A stretch of 41,703 nucleotides of DNA, from positions 1-41,703 of the IMG/VR virus record IMGVR_UViG_3300045976_000092; one strand, 5' to 3'. This stretch comes from a virus. Shown one piece after another: positions 23,167-30,757 of this stretch. The position numbers and the translations under genes are program-made. The notes under the pieces were generated by a model. That model did not search any database, was not told the DNA's origin, and saw nothing but the letters and a program-made list of their open reading frames with translations. Position 1 is the first letter of the stretch, and the number at the start of each line of letters is the position of its first letter.

Positions 23167-23202
23167 AAAAAGGGGCCGACGCGCGCGGACGCGGGCCGGC
23201 CC
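23167..23202 (-). terminator. Intrinsic terminator after the head genes
   Basis: Reading leftward, GGGCCGGC (23202-23195) pairs with GTCGGCCC (23180-23173), including one G-T pair, around a 14-base loop, and is followed after one C by five T residues (A run at 23167-23171). It lies between the decoration gene and the next small gene and would reduce transcription from the abundant head genes into the tail genes. Confidence 0.75.
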
Positions 23203-23218
23203 AAGTCCCGTTCCCCGA

Positions 23219-23734
23219 TCAACCGTTCGAGACGGAGTCCATGTGCAGCACGAGCTGCCCCGCGGCCGTGGCCGCCGCCGTGAGCGTGAAGGTCACGTCG
23301 TATTCCTTGCCCGGATCGGACGTGAAGCCCAGCAGCTCCCAGACGCGCTTCTCGGCCTGCGCGAGCGTCGTCACCGAGTAGGTGATGTTCGTGCCGTTCA
23401 GCGCCGAGGCGAGCGACTGCGCCGAGGCGAGGCAGGCCGCCGCGCCCGATCCGTACGTGGGCGACACGACCGCCGCGCCGCCGTTGATGTCGTAGAGGCC
23501 CAGGTTCGCCGCGGCGCCGGTGATCGCGCCGCAGAACAGCGACAGCGTCGCGATGCGGTCGCCCGAGCGCACGCGGAACATGCGGTACTGCGAGTTGATG
23601 GAATCGCCGTTGGCGACCGCGACGGTGGCGACGCTGTGCGCGCGGCGGCCGCGCGAGATCTGCGGCGTGTTCTGGACGATCGGCGTCGCGTCGAGGTTCG
23701 TGATCGCCGTGCTCTTGGTGGTGACGACAGCCAT
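23219..23734 (-). CDS. Head decoration-like structural protein
   Basis: Encodes 171 residues from ATG 23734, with AAGGAG seven bases upstream. Mostly beta, Thr/Ala-rich: MAVVTTKSTAITNLDATPI, then RVRSGDRIATLSLFCG and a terminal domain YDVTFTLTAAATAAGQLVL. It directly follows the major capsid gene, separated by a hairpin and succeeded by a terminator, as for abundant head proteins. Similar genes follow the capsid in BPP-1-like phages. Decoration or head-completion function is inferred from position. Confidence 0.8.
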   Translation of the reverse strand: MAVVTTKSTAITNLDATPIVQNTPQISRGRRAHSVATVAVANGDSINSQYRMFRVRSGDRIATLSLFCGAITGAAANLGLYDINGGAAVVSPTYGSGAAACLASAQSLASALNGTNITYSVTTLAQAEKRVWELLGFTSDPGKEYDVTFTLTAAATAAGQLVLHMDSVSNG

Positions 23735-23768
23735 GTCGTGCTCCTTCGAAGTTCAGTGGATGCGAGGC

Positions 23769-23787
23769 GCCCCGCGCGCGGCGGGGC
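23769..23787 (-). promoter_or_regulatory. Hairpin between capsid and decoration genes
   Basis: Perfect 7-bp stem GCCCCGC / GCGGGGC with loop CGCGC in the leftward transcript, seven bases after the capsid stop. There is no T run, so it is more likely a processing or 3'-end-protecting structure than a full terminator. Confidence 0.55.
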
Positions 23788-23793
23788 GGGCAA

Positions 23794-24690
23794 TCAGGCG
23801 CGCGAGGCCTTGATTTCCCAGACGCGCTTCTCGTCGCGGCGCACGGAGCCGTAGTGGCCCTGGCCGTAGGCCTGCCAGGGCTGGCCGCGCAGGTCGTCGC
23901 GCTGCGAGACCTTGGTCGACATGCCGCCATTCCAGGTGCAGAACGACATGCCGCGCTGCGTCCACGCGGGGATGCGCTCGTAGCCGTTGCCGTCGAGGTT
24001 GAACTTGTTCGTGAGCACCCAGTTGATGCCCATGTACCCCGAGCCGACCATCGTGCCCGCGTCCATGATCCGCTTCATGGTGAAGTCGGACGAGATCACC
24101 TCGATCTCGTTCATCAGGTTGCGCTCCTGCTTGGGCGAGATCGCGATGTTGATCTGCTCGCCGTCGTCGATGCCGATCTCGGTGGAGCGCATCGATTCGA
24201 GCAGCGCCTGGATCTTCTCGACGTTCAGGCCCGAGGCGGTGCCGCCGGTGTCGACGCTGATCTGGCGGGACGAGCTGAAAGCCTCCGACGTGCCGCCGTT
24301 CTGGCCCACGTTGCGGTTGGCGAAGAAGGCGCGCAGCGCCTCGCTGTCCATTCGGCGGTTGATCGCGGCCACGATGCCCTGCACGTACTGCGAAGTCGGG
24401 TTGGCCTCCATTTGCATCTGCTCGATCGAGTCGAAGAGCACGGCCTTGTCGCAGTTCACGGGGTAGACCCAGGGCCGCGTGTGCACCGCATCGTCGGCGG
24501 CGATGGGCGTGTACAGCTCGGTGCGGTCCTCGGCCTCGCCGACGTCGATGAACTGGGCGACGACGGCGCTCTGGCCGACGGCGGTCATCGGCATGAACAG
24601 GCCGGTGAAGCGGGGGCGCATCTGCTGCGCGACGAGCTCGCAGGCGCTGGTGTACTGCTGCGAGTAGAAGACATTCGAATTGGCCGGCAT
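23794..24690 (-). CDS. Major capsid protein
   Basis: Encodes 298 residues from ATG 24690, with AGGAG eight bases upstream. NVFYSQQYTSACELVAQQMRP, VGEAEDRTELYTPI and DSIEQMQMEANPTSQYVQG fit the HK97-fold capsid family of BPP-1/BcepC6B-type podoviruses (Phage_capsid_2-type). A central E-loop/A-domain pattern (LNVEKIQALLESMRSTEIG) and a C-terminal aromatic segment (QAYGQGHYGSVRRDEKRVWE) follow. Preceded by the scaffold gene and by a long structured leader (24691-24869). Confidence 0.9.
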   Translation of the reverse strand: MPANSNVFYSQQYTSACELVAQQMRPRFTGLFMPMTAVGQSAVVAQFIDVGEAEDRTELYTPIAADDAVHTRPWVYPVNCDKAVLFDSIEQMQMEANPTSQYVQGIVAAINRRMDSEALRAFFANRNVGQNGGTSEAFSSSRQISVDTGGTASGLNVEKIQALLESMRSTEIGIDDGEQINIAISPKQERNLMNEIEVISSDFTMKRIMDAGTMVGSGYMGINWVLTNKFNLDGNGYERIPAWTQRGMSFCTWNGGMSTKVSQRDDLRGQPWQAYGQGHYGSVRRDEKRVWEIKASRA

Positions 24691-24793
24691 GGCGGGCGCT
24701 CCTGAAGGGGTTGCGTGTCAGGTGGTTCGCCTGGCGTGTCCCTTGCGGGGGCCTCACTTGCCCGTGTCGTGGGCCGCGCGCGCCGTCTTCCCG

Positions 24794-24833
24794 GCGGGCC
24801 ATCGGGGGCTTGTGGCCGTGTCCGATGGCCCGC
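24794..24833 (-). promoter_or_regulatory. Large hairpin in the capsid leader
   Basis: A perfect 12-bp inverted repeat, GCGGGCCATCGG at 24794-24805 and CCGATGGCCCGC at 24822-24833, with a 16-base loop. On the plus strand it is followed by CTTTT; on the minus (coding) strand no T run follows. It lies in the 179-base gap upstream of the capsid gene. A regulatory or processing role in the capsid mRNA is inferred. Confidence 0.65.
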
Positions 24834-24836
24834 ACT

Positions 24837-24856
24837 TTTCCGCCTCCCGGCGGAAA
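24837..24856 (-). promoter_or_regulatory. Second hairpin, overlapping hairpin element copy B
   Basis: Perfect 8-bp stem TTTCCGCC / GGCGGAAA with a four-base loop. Its right half (24849-24856) shares bases with the repeated hairpin at 24852-24865, so the two structures cannot form together. Confidence 0.6.
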
Positions 24857-24865
24857 CGGATTTCC
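24852..24865 (-). repeat. Late-operon hairpin element, copy B
   Basis: Minus strand GGAAATCCGTTTCC within CGGGAAATCCGTTTCC, beginning two bases after the scaffold gene's TGA. Core fold GGAAA-TCCG-TTTCC; in RNA the loop is UCCG, a UNCG-type tetraloop. Confidence 0.8.
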
Positions 24866-24869
24866 CGGA

Positions 24870-25775
24870 TCAGCTGCCGGTGCCGGCGATGATCCCGTCC
24901 AGGCGCTTCATCTCGGCCCACTCGGCCGAGCCCGGGGCCATGGCGCGCTTGCGCCAGTCGGCGTCGGCGAGCAGCTGCGTGCGCTTCGCCTTCGCGCCCT
25001 CGGGCGTCATTCCGAAGCCGCCGACGTTGGCCAGGCCCTCGGCGCCGTGCTCGCGCAGCATGTCGCCGACCTTGGCGAACATCTTCATGACGCCAGAGAA
25101 GCCAGCGACCTTCTGCAGCGCGTCGACCTGCTCGCCGGTCATGCCCAGCGTCTGCGCGGCGCGGCGCGCGAGCTCCTGGCGCATCGGCTTCTCAGCACCC
25201 CAGTCGCGATCGAGCTGGGCTACTTCCTCGGCGTGGCGGGCCGCCTCGGCCGCGGTGTTCTGCTGCATCGCAGCGCCGATCGTCTGGTCGAACCAGGCGG
25301 CGAGCTTCTGGCCGGTCTTGAGCGGGATGCCCAGCTCGTGGAACTTCTCGGCGGCGGCCTTGGTGAAGGCCGGATCGCCGCCGTCGGCCGTGGGGAGCTT
25401 GTAGTCGCCGGCGTTGGCCGGCCGGCCGAGGCGCTCGTACACCTTCTGCCAGCCGGGCGCGTCGTTCTCGTCGGTCGGGATCACGACGGTGCGGCCGGCG
25501 CGGTCGGCGCCGATCAGGCGCTCGGCCTCGCGGTGGGCCTTCGCCGCGTCGGCGGCCGACTGCCAGCCCTTGTTCTGGACGTGGCCGACGAGCTCGGCGT
25601 CAGCGTCCTGCGGCAGCCAGGAAATGCCGTGGCCGGCGGGTGCCGGAGCAGGCGCGGGTCCGGGCGCCGGTGACGGGCTCGGCGCGCCGCCCGGCGCGGG
25701 GGCGGGGCCGGGCGCGGGCGCGCCGGCGCTGCCGCCGCCTTCCGGGGCCATGAGACGGTGGGACTTAACGATCAT
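24870..25775 (-). CDS. Capsid scaffolding protein
   Basis: Encodes 301 residues from ATG 25775, with AAAGGAG eight bases upstream and a start overlapping the previous stop. Residues about 15-50 are a low-complexity Pro/Ala/Gly linker (PAPGPAPAPGGAPSPSP). The body is charged and helical (AAWFDQTIGAAMQQNTAAEA; EEVAQLDRDWGAEKPMRQEL), and the C-terminus (WRKRAMAPGSAEWAEMKRLD) has the capsid-binding-type helix end seen in podovirus scaffolds. Its place between portal and capsid supports scaffold. It is expected to leave the procapsid. Confidence 0.88.
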   Translation of the reverse strand: MIVKSHRLMAPEGGGSAGAPAPGPAPAPGGAPSPSPAPGPAPAPAPAGHGISWLPQDADAELVGHVQNKGWQSAADAAKAHREAERLIGADRAGRTVVIPTDENDAPGWQKVYERLGRPANAGDYKLPTADGGDPAFTKAAAEKFHELGIPLKTGQKLAAWFDQTIGAAMQQNTAAEAARHAEEVAQLDRDWGAEKPMRQELARRAAQTLGMTGEQVDALQKVAGFSGVMKMFAKVGDMLREHGAEGLANVGGFGMTPEGAKAKRTQLLADADWRKRAMAPGSAEWAEMKRLDGIIAGTGS

Positions 25776-26134
25776 TCTTCGGCGCTCCTTTGCGCGAGGC
25801 GTTCGACCTGGTCGGCTGTGAGATTCAGCATGGTCAAGAGGTGGAGGTAGACGTCGCGGCGACCTTCCGCGAACGCCATGGCGAGGGGATCGACGTGCTG
25901 GTCGGCCTGGGAGACCTTCAGCGTGGGCCGGCGGGCGTAGCAGTAGTTGGCGAGGTCGCGCAGCACGACTTCCGCCGGCGGCGTCAGCTCGCCGCCGCGG
26001 CGCGGGCGCCAGAAGGCCCACCAAGGCGGCGGCTCGCCGGCGGCGCCGCGCGCGACGAGAAACACGGCGCGGTAGGACGAGATGCGGCGGTGCACGCGCG
26101 CCCGCGCGAGCTCGAGGGAGTCGTTCCAGCCCAT
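25772..26134 (-). CDS. Bbp19-like phage protein
   Basis: Encodes 120 residues from ATG 26134, with GGAGG five bases upstream. The C-terminal half, VLRDLANYCYARRPTLKV followed by DPLAMAFAEGRRDVYLHLL, fits the Bbp19-like domain first named in Bordetella phage BPP-1 and found next to portal or scaffold genes in many podoviruses and prophages. The N-terminal half contains WWAFWRPRRGGE. The function of the family is not established; a head-assembly role is likely. Confidence 0.86.
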   Translation of the reverse strand: MGWNDSLELARARVHRRISSYRAVFLVARGAAGEPPPWWAFWRPRRGGELTPPAEVVLRDLANYCYARRPTLKVSQADQHVDPLAMAFAEGRRDVYLHLLTMLNLTADQVERLAQRSAEE

Positions 26135-26148
26135 CGGGCCTCCGGGGT

Positions 26149-27792
26149 TCAGACCTGCGGCCGGCCGCCCGCGGCCTGCATCTTCGTGAGGTTGGCGGCG
26201 GCCTGGCTGAGCTGCGGCGCGGCCTGGACGGCGGCCGCGAGGTTGGCCTGCTGGGCACGCTGCGCCTTCGAGGCTTCGATGTCCTGCATGCTCTTGAGGA
26301 GCTTCGCGGGCATGCCGTTGATCTCGCCGAGCTCGTGCGCGATCTCCGCTGCGCTCGCGAAGGCGTCCAGCGCGCTCGGGTCTTCCTGCACCAGGGGCAG
26401 CACCTGCTCGAGGGTGCGCGTGATCGCGATGCCCTCGGACGCGCGCATGGCCTGGCGCATGGGGCTCGTGTATTCGATCTGGTAGCGGCCGCCGCGACGC
26501 GCCATCTCGGGCGGCAGCGGCGGCAGCTGTGCGGCGCGGGCGAGGATGTCGAGCTCGCGCTCGGTCATCGGGCCCAGGCCCTCGGACTCGATGCGCCCGC
26601 CAATGGGCGCCATGAGCGTGGCGCGCTCCTGCATCAGCTCGAGTGCCTGCGTCGCGGTCATCTGCGGGTTGTCGATCAGCGCGCGGAAGACGTCGAGGAA
26701 GAACGCCGACGAGATGATGTCGCGTTCCTTGTCCATCATCTCGAGCCCGAGCTCGGGCCGCGCGCCGGTGATCAGCGGCTTCACGAGCTGCTCGCCCTGC
26801 TGGTTCAGGCCGCCGTAGTTGACCGCGCCGGGCGCCTGGCTGAAGACGCCGAGCACGCCATCCTCGCTGGCCAGCAGCGGCGGATCGGCCACCTTCTGCG
26901 CCGCGGCGAGCGTCGTGCGCTTCATGGTGTTGAGCACGCGGATGTTGGACATCGCGAGCCACGCCGGCGAGCGGCCGTAGAGCTCGCCTGTGGCGGTCAT
27001 GTACCGCATGATCGCGAACGGCCAGGAGCGGAATCCGCCCTCCTCCAGCAGCACCTTCTCGCCCTCGAGGAAGTAGCACGACGCCCACGGCATGCCCTTG
27101 CGCCCGAGCCGTCCGCCCTCGTAGTCCTCGCGCGGGCAGACGGTCTGCGTGACGTCGAGCTTCTCGGTCGGGTTCTTCTCGAGCCGCTGCATCAGCTTGT
27201 CGGGCAGCTTGCCCGGGAACCGCTGGGCGATCTGGCGCAGCGTCCACGGGAAGCACCGGTGCAGCGTGTCGATCTTGCCCGCCGCGTTCTCCTGCAGGTA
27301 GGTCTGCGATAGCGGGATGGATTTGTAGACGATGAATGGATCCAGCCGCGCCAGCGACGGGTTTTCCCTTGAATCCTCGATGAACAGGATGCCCGTGCCG
27401 AACACGAGGAACGACAGGCCCGCCTCGGACATCTGCGCCTCGAAGGCCGCGCGCGGCGAGTAGCGCACCTTGAACAGGATGTCGGTCGCGTCGTCGAGGT
27501 ACTGGTCGACGGCCTGCGAGGACTGGTTCTTCGGCATGTCGGCCGTCAGGCGCTGATAGCGCTGGTTGGACGGCCAGAAGAACGACGTGCACGCGGCGAG
27601 CGCGCGCTGCGCGGCGAGCGCGGCGGTCGCGTCGAACATCTTCTCGGTGCGGCGCTCGCCGTCGGCGCGGCGGACGTTGAAGTCGGCCATCTGCGGCAGC
27701 ACGCGGTCGGCGATGTCCTGCCAGAGCGTGTCCCAGTTGGCGCGCATCGAGCGCGCCTCGGCGGCGCGTTGGATAAGCTGGTCCAGATCCAT
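26149..27792 (-). CDS. Portal (head-to-tail connecting) protein
   Basis: Encodes 547 residues from ATG 27792 (ATGA overlap). MRANWDTLWQDIADRVLPQ, WPSNQRYQRLTAD and FEAQMSEAGLSFLVFGTGIL are the signature of the podovirus head-to-tail connecting protein family. The middle has FRSWPFAIMRYM and GELYGRSPAWLAM; the C-terminal crown/barrel helix is Ala/Gln-rich. Length is usual for the family. It forms the dodecameric ring through which terminase packages DNA. Confidence 0.94.
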   Translation of the reverse strand: MDLDQLIQRAAEARSMRANWDTLWQDIADRVLPQMADFNVRRADGERRTEKMFDATAALAAQRALAACTSFFWPSNQRYQRLTADMPKNQSSQAVDQYLDDATDILFKVRYSPRAAFEAQMSEAGLSFLVFGTGILFIEDSRENPSLARLDPFIVYKSIPLSQTYLQENAAGKIDTLHRCFPWTLRQIAQRFPGKLPDKLMQRLEKNPTEKLDVTQTVCPREDYEGGRLGRKGMPWASCYFLEGEKVLLEEGGFRSWPFAIMRYMTATGELYGRSPAWLAMSNIRVLNTMKRTTLAAAQKVADPPLLASEDGVLGVFSQAPGAVNYGGLNQQGEQLVKPLITGARPELGLEMMDKERDIISSAFFLDVFRALIDNPQMTATQALELMQERATLMAPIGGRIESEGLGPMTERELDILARAAQLPPLPPEMARRGGRYQIEYTSPMRQAMRASEGIAITRTLEQVLPLVQEDPSALDAFASAAEIAHELGEINGMPAKLLKSMQDIEASKAQRAQQANLAAAVQAAPQLSQAAANLTKMQAAGGRPQV

Positions 27793-27977
27793 CACGAGCC
27801 CAGCAGCTCTTTCGACGCGGTCGTGGGCGTGCCGGCGCCCTGCTGCGAGGTGAGGATCGCCGCGGCGCGCCCCTGGCGCTTGCGCAGCTGGTCCTGGTAG
27901 GCCTGCTGCTGGGCGTCCGTGTCCTCGGTCACGGGCGGCGGCGGCGCGGCGGCGGTCTTGGGGCGCAGGAAGGACAT
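27792..27977 (-). CDS. Small hypothetical protein between terminase and portal
   Basis: Encodes 61 residues from ATG 27977: MSFLRPKTAAAPPPP, then a charged helix (AQQQAYQDQLRKRQGRAAAI) and LTSQQGAGTPTTASKELLG. A protein of this size and C-terminal pattern commonly sits between terminase and portal genes in related phages. Its stop overlaps the portal start. It may be a minor head component; function unknown. Confidence 0.82.
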   Translation of the reverse strand: MSFLRPKTAAAPPPPVTEDTDAQQQAYQDQLRKRQGRAAAILTSQQGAGTPTTASKELLGS

Positions 27978-28021
27978 CGGGCGAGCACCACGGTGGAGTG
28001 GGCGCCAATGTCTCGCTGCGG

Positions 28022-28041
28022 GCGGGAAACGGATTTCCCGC
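28022..28041 (-). repeat. Late-operon hairpin element, copy A
   Basis: The best-formed copy: 8-bp perfect stem GCGGGAAA / TTTCCCGC around TCCG (minus strand), starting within six bases of the terminase stop. The inner 14 bases (28025-28038) are identical to copies B and C. No T run follows, so it does not look like an ordinary intrinsic terminator. Confidence 0.85.
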
Positions 28042-28046
28042 TGGCG

Positions 28047-29531
28047 TCAGTCCAGCACGTCGTAGCCGCGGGCGGCGATGCGCTGGCGCGCCGAGTTCAG
28101 CCGGCTCGTGCGCTGGTCGGTGCGCTGCACGGGCGCGGCGAAGGTCAGCGCCAGGGCGTCGGCGTCGTCCGGGCTCGCGAGGCCGCGCTTCTTCATGTCC
28201 GACTTCTTCTCGAGCTGGATGCGACCGTCCTTGTCGAAACCGTACTCGCGGCCGGCCAGGTCGTCGCGCAGCTTGATGTCGTCGTCGACGGCGCCGGTGG
28301 CCAGCCACGTGCGCGCGTCGGCCCACATCTCGGCGGCCTTGTTCACGTAGGCGCGCTCGTCGCGCGCCTTGGCGCCGAAGTTGACCTCGATGACCTTGAA
28401 GCCCTGCGCCTTCAGGATGTCGACCACGCCGGCGCCCACGCCGCCACCGTCGATGAAGACCGCATCGGGCTGGTACCGCGTCATCGCCTCGGCGACCCTG
28501 CCGGCGCTGTCGACGGTGCTCATGCCGCGCCACTTGATCGGCTTGACGACCCGGCCGTCGCGGCCCTTGCGAAAGCGCATGACGCTCTCGTCGTCGCCGA
28601 AGCGCGCGATGTCGACGCCGGCCACGAGCGGCGCGCCCGGATCCTGGAACTCGAGGCGCCGAGCCTGCGCCGCTTCGACGAGCTCGACGTCGATGAACTG
28701 CGAGACGCCCGCGCGCGGGAAGACGCCGCGCACGCGCACGCGCACGAAGTCGCTGTCCTCACCGTAGTCGTCGACCCATTTCGCCAGCTGGGCGGCGTTC
28801 GTGCCCTCGACGGTGCGGCTGTCGATCTGCTGGTTGTGCCAGCGGTGGCGCAGTCGGCCGAAGCACTCGCGAAAGCGACCGGTGTTGCGCGTCGGGTTGC
28901 CGAAGGCGAGCCACAGGATCTCGGTGTCGGCGTCGGTGAGCGCGCCCTCGGACACCTCCCAGATCTGGTCGGGGATGGCCGAGGCCTCGTCGAAGACGAG
29001 GATGACGCGCTTGCCCTCGTTGTGCAGGCCAGCGAAGGCCTCGGTGTTCGTGAGGCTCCAGGCGATAGCGTCAATGCGCCAGGTCTTCTCGTGGTCGGCC
29101 TGGGCGCTGTAGAGCGCGGTGGCCGTGAAGGTGAACCAGTGCGACACGATGCACATGCGGTGCCACTTCGCGAGCTCCGGCCAGGTCTTCGAGACGAGTT
29201 GCTTTTCCGTGTTGGCCGTGACGACGCCGCGCGTGTCCTCGCGCGTGGCGATCGCCCACAGCAGCACCATCGAGACCAGCGCCGACTTGCCGATGCCGTG
29301 GCCCGACGCGGTCGCGATCTGGATGACGTCGGACAGCTCGGCGCCGGCGCGCAGCTTCTCGCCCATGTGCTCGAGCGTCGCCACCTGCCACGCGCGCGGG
29401 CCGCGGTGCTTGGCGAGTTCGGTGCCGGGCTCTGCCCAGGGGAACGCCCACAGCACGAAGCCGAGCGGGTCGTGCGTGAAACGCGCTAGGTCGGCGGCCA
29501 GCTCAGCCTCGAGATTTTCCGACTCGTTCAC
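28047..29531 (-). CDS. terL: Terminase large subunit
   Basis: Encodes 494 residues from GTG 29531, overlapping the small-terminase gene by 29 bases. ATPase motifs: Walker A SGHGIGKS at 76-83, Walker B VILVFDEAS at 176-184, and coupling motif WLAFGNPTR near 207-215. The nuclease domain (RNase H-like) has GVDIARFGDD with D307, VFIDGGGVG with D360, and DDADALAL near the end. It cuts and translocates DNA into the procapsid with the portal. Followed by hairpin element copy A. Confidence 0.95.
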   Translation of the reverse strand: MNESENLEAELAADLARFTHDPLGFVLWAFPWAEPGTELAKHRGPRAWQVATLEHMGEKLRAGAELSDVIQIATASGHGIGKSALVSMVLLWAIATREDTRGVVTANTEKQLVSKTWPELAKWHRMCIVSHWFTFTATALYSAQADHEKTWRIDAIAWSLTNTEAFAGLHNEGKRVILVFDEASAIPDQIWEVSEGALTDADTEILWLAFGNPTRNTGRFRECFGRLRHRWHNQQIDSRTVEGTNAAQLAKWVDDYGEDSDFVRVRVRGVFPRAGVSQFIDVELVEAAQARRLEFQDPGAPLVAGVDIARFGDDESVMRFRKGRDGRVVKPIKWRGMSTVDSAGRVAEAMTRYQPDAVFIDGGGVGAGVVDILKAQGFKVIEVNFGAKARDERAYVNKAAEMWADARTWLATGAVDDDIKLRDDLAGREYGFDKDGRIQLEKKSDMKKRGLASPDDADALALTFAAPVQRTDQRTSRLNSARQRIAARGYDVLD

Positions 29532-29796
29532 GCGCGGCTCGCAGCAGGTCCGCGAGGTTGCCCTTCGCGGTGAGGTTCACGTCCTTGGGCAGGCACTTGC
29601 CGACCAGCGCCAGGAAGGCGGCCGGGTTGTCGAAGGCCTGCATGCACAGGTACTCGGCTCCGCCGGCGCCATCGAGCGCGGTCATGACCATGTCGCGCAG
29701 TTCGACGGTCGTCTTGTTGGGCATGCCCTTGGGCCGGCCGGGCCCGGGCGTGCCGTCGCCGACGCGGCGTTTTGCCGGCGTTTTTGAATCGGTCAC
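29503..29796 (-). CDS. Terminase small subunit-like DNA-packaging protein
   Basis: Encodes 97 residues from GTG 29796, with AAGGTG six bases upstream and overlapping the previous stop. The N-terminus GPGRPKGMPNKTTVELRDMV resembles DUF5681-like DNA-binding proteins; AFLALVGKCLPKDVNLTAKG follows. Such proteins are regularly found directly in front of podovirus large terminase genes and are taken as small terminase. No classical HTH is seen. Its end overlaps the terL start. Confidence 0.75.
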   Translation of the reverse strand: MTDSKTPAKRRVGDGTPGPGRPKGMPNKTTVELRDMVMTALDGAGGAEYLCMQAFDNPAAFLALVGKCLPKDVNLTAKGNLADLLRAARERVGKSRG

Positions 29797-30158
29797 GCCG
29801 GCACCTTCGCCTTGCGCGGCGCCCGCTTCTTGCCCTGCAGCTCGGTGCGCTGCACCGGCGCGGGGAACGCCGGCAGGTGCTGCAGCCGAGGTGCGGTGTC
29901 GGCGGGCCCGCGCGCCTTGCGGTGGCCGCGCACGAGCTCGGCCAGTGGCAGTTCGTCGCGCGAGCGGCCGGTGCACTCGCACCAGAGGTCGACGAGCGCG
30001 TTGCCGCGGTGGAAGAGCGGCTGCACGCCGCGCGCAAGGTAGCGGATGGCCTTGTTGGAGACCTCGGCGCGGCTGGCGACGTCGGCCTCGGTGAGGCCGG
30101 TGGCGACGATGTTGGCGATGACGATGGCCCAGTCGGGGGCGTGCTTGGTGTTGCGCAT
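29793..30158 (-). CDS. HTH DNA-binding protein upstream of terminase
   Basis: Encodes 121 residues from ATG 30158, with GGAGG six bases upstream. Residues about 18-45 form a Cro/XRE-like HTH (TEADVASRAEVSNKAIRYL). The C-terminal half is basic (RGHRKARG; GKKRAPRKAKVPA). Position between the resolvase and terminase is where late regulators or packaging recognition proteins are encoded. No Q-type antiterminator is recognised elsewhere, so it is a candidate late-gene regulator, but a packaging role is equally possible. Confidence 0.8.
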   Translation of the reverse strand: MRNTKHAPDWAIVIANIVATGLTEADVASRAEVSNKAIRYLARGVQPLFHRGNALVDLWCECTGRSRDELPLAELVRGHRKARGPADTAPRLQHLPAFPAPVQRTELQGKKRAPRKAKVPA

Positions 30159-30169
30159 TCGGTTCCTCC

Positions 30170-30757
30170 TCAGGTGGTCTCGGCCAGCAGCTCGGCCTGC
30201 GCGCGCACTACGGAGGCCTGGCGATCCCCGAACAGCTCCAGCTGCCCCCATCGCGCGAGCAGCGCGGCCTCGGCGCGGTTGTGATCCTTCGCGCGTCGGA
30301 AGAAGCCGGCGGCAGCCGGGAAGATGCGCATCGCGACCTCACGCGACGCGCCCTTGTCGCCGGCGCCGAGCCTGAACGAACGCTTCCAGGCCTGCGGATC
30401 GGCGTGCAGCACCTGCAGCCACGCACGCGTCGCCAGCACGCCGCGGATCGCCCCGACGGTGTCGAAGAGGCTCGCGCTGGTCGTCGACGGCATGGACGGC
30501 ATCGGACGCGGCTGCTCGAGCACCGCCGCGACGCAGTGGGCGGCGAAGCCGTAGCGGCTGGCCCATTCGCGCAGCCGCTCGTCCAGAGCGCCCGCGTCCA
30601 GCCAGTTCGCGACCCGACCGCCATCCGGCCGTGCCGCCGTGGGCAGGTCGATGCAGTCGAGGATCGTGTCGTGCGCAGCCAGAACCGCGGCGCCGGTCAG
30701 ACCCGGGTCGATGCCGATGACCATGGGCCCAGCGGGAAGTTGATGTCGGTGCGTCAT
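30170..30757 (-). CDS. RuvC-like Holliday junction resolvase
   Basis: Encodes 195 residues from ATG 30757, with GGAAGG upstream. An RNase H-fold nuclease with the expected acidic positions: GIDPGLTGA with D17, VLEQPRP with E81, and KDHNRAEAALLA with D158/E163. Length and motif spacing match RuvC-type crossover junction endonucleases, which phages use to resolve branched DNA before packaging. It overlaps the preceding small gene by four bases. Confidence 0.9.
   Translation of the reverse strand: MTHRHQLPAGPMVIGIDPGLTGAAVLAAHDTILDCIDLPTAARPDGGRVANWLDAGALDERLREWASRYGFAAHCVAAVLEQPRPMPSMPSTTSASLFDTVGAIRGVLATRAWLQVLHADPQAWKRSFRLGAGDKGASREVAMRIFPAAAGFFRRAKDHNRAEAALLARWGQLELFGDRQASVVRAQAELLAETT

Noticed and set aside
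25640-25735. Pro-Ala-Gly repeat DNA as a tandem-repeat element
   Set aside because: It codes for the flexible N-terminal linker of the scaffold protein and varies from unit to unit, as low-complexity linkers do.
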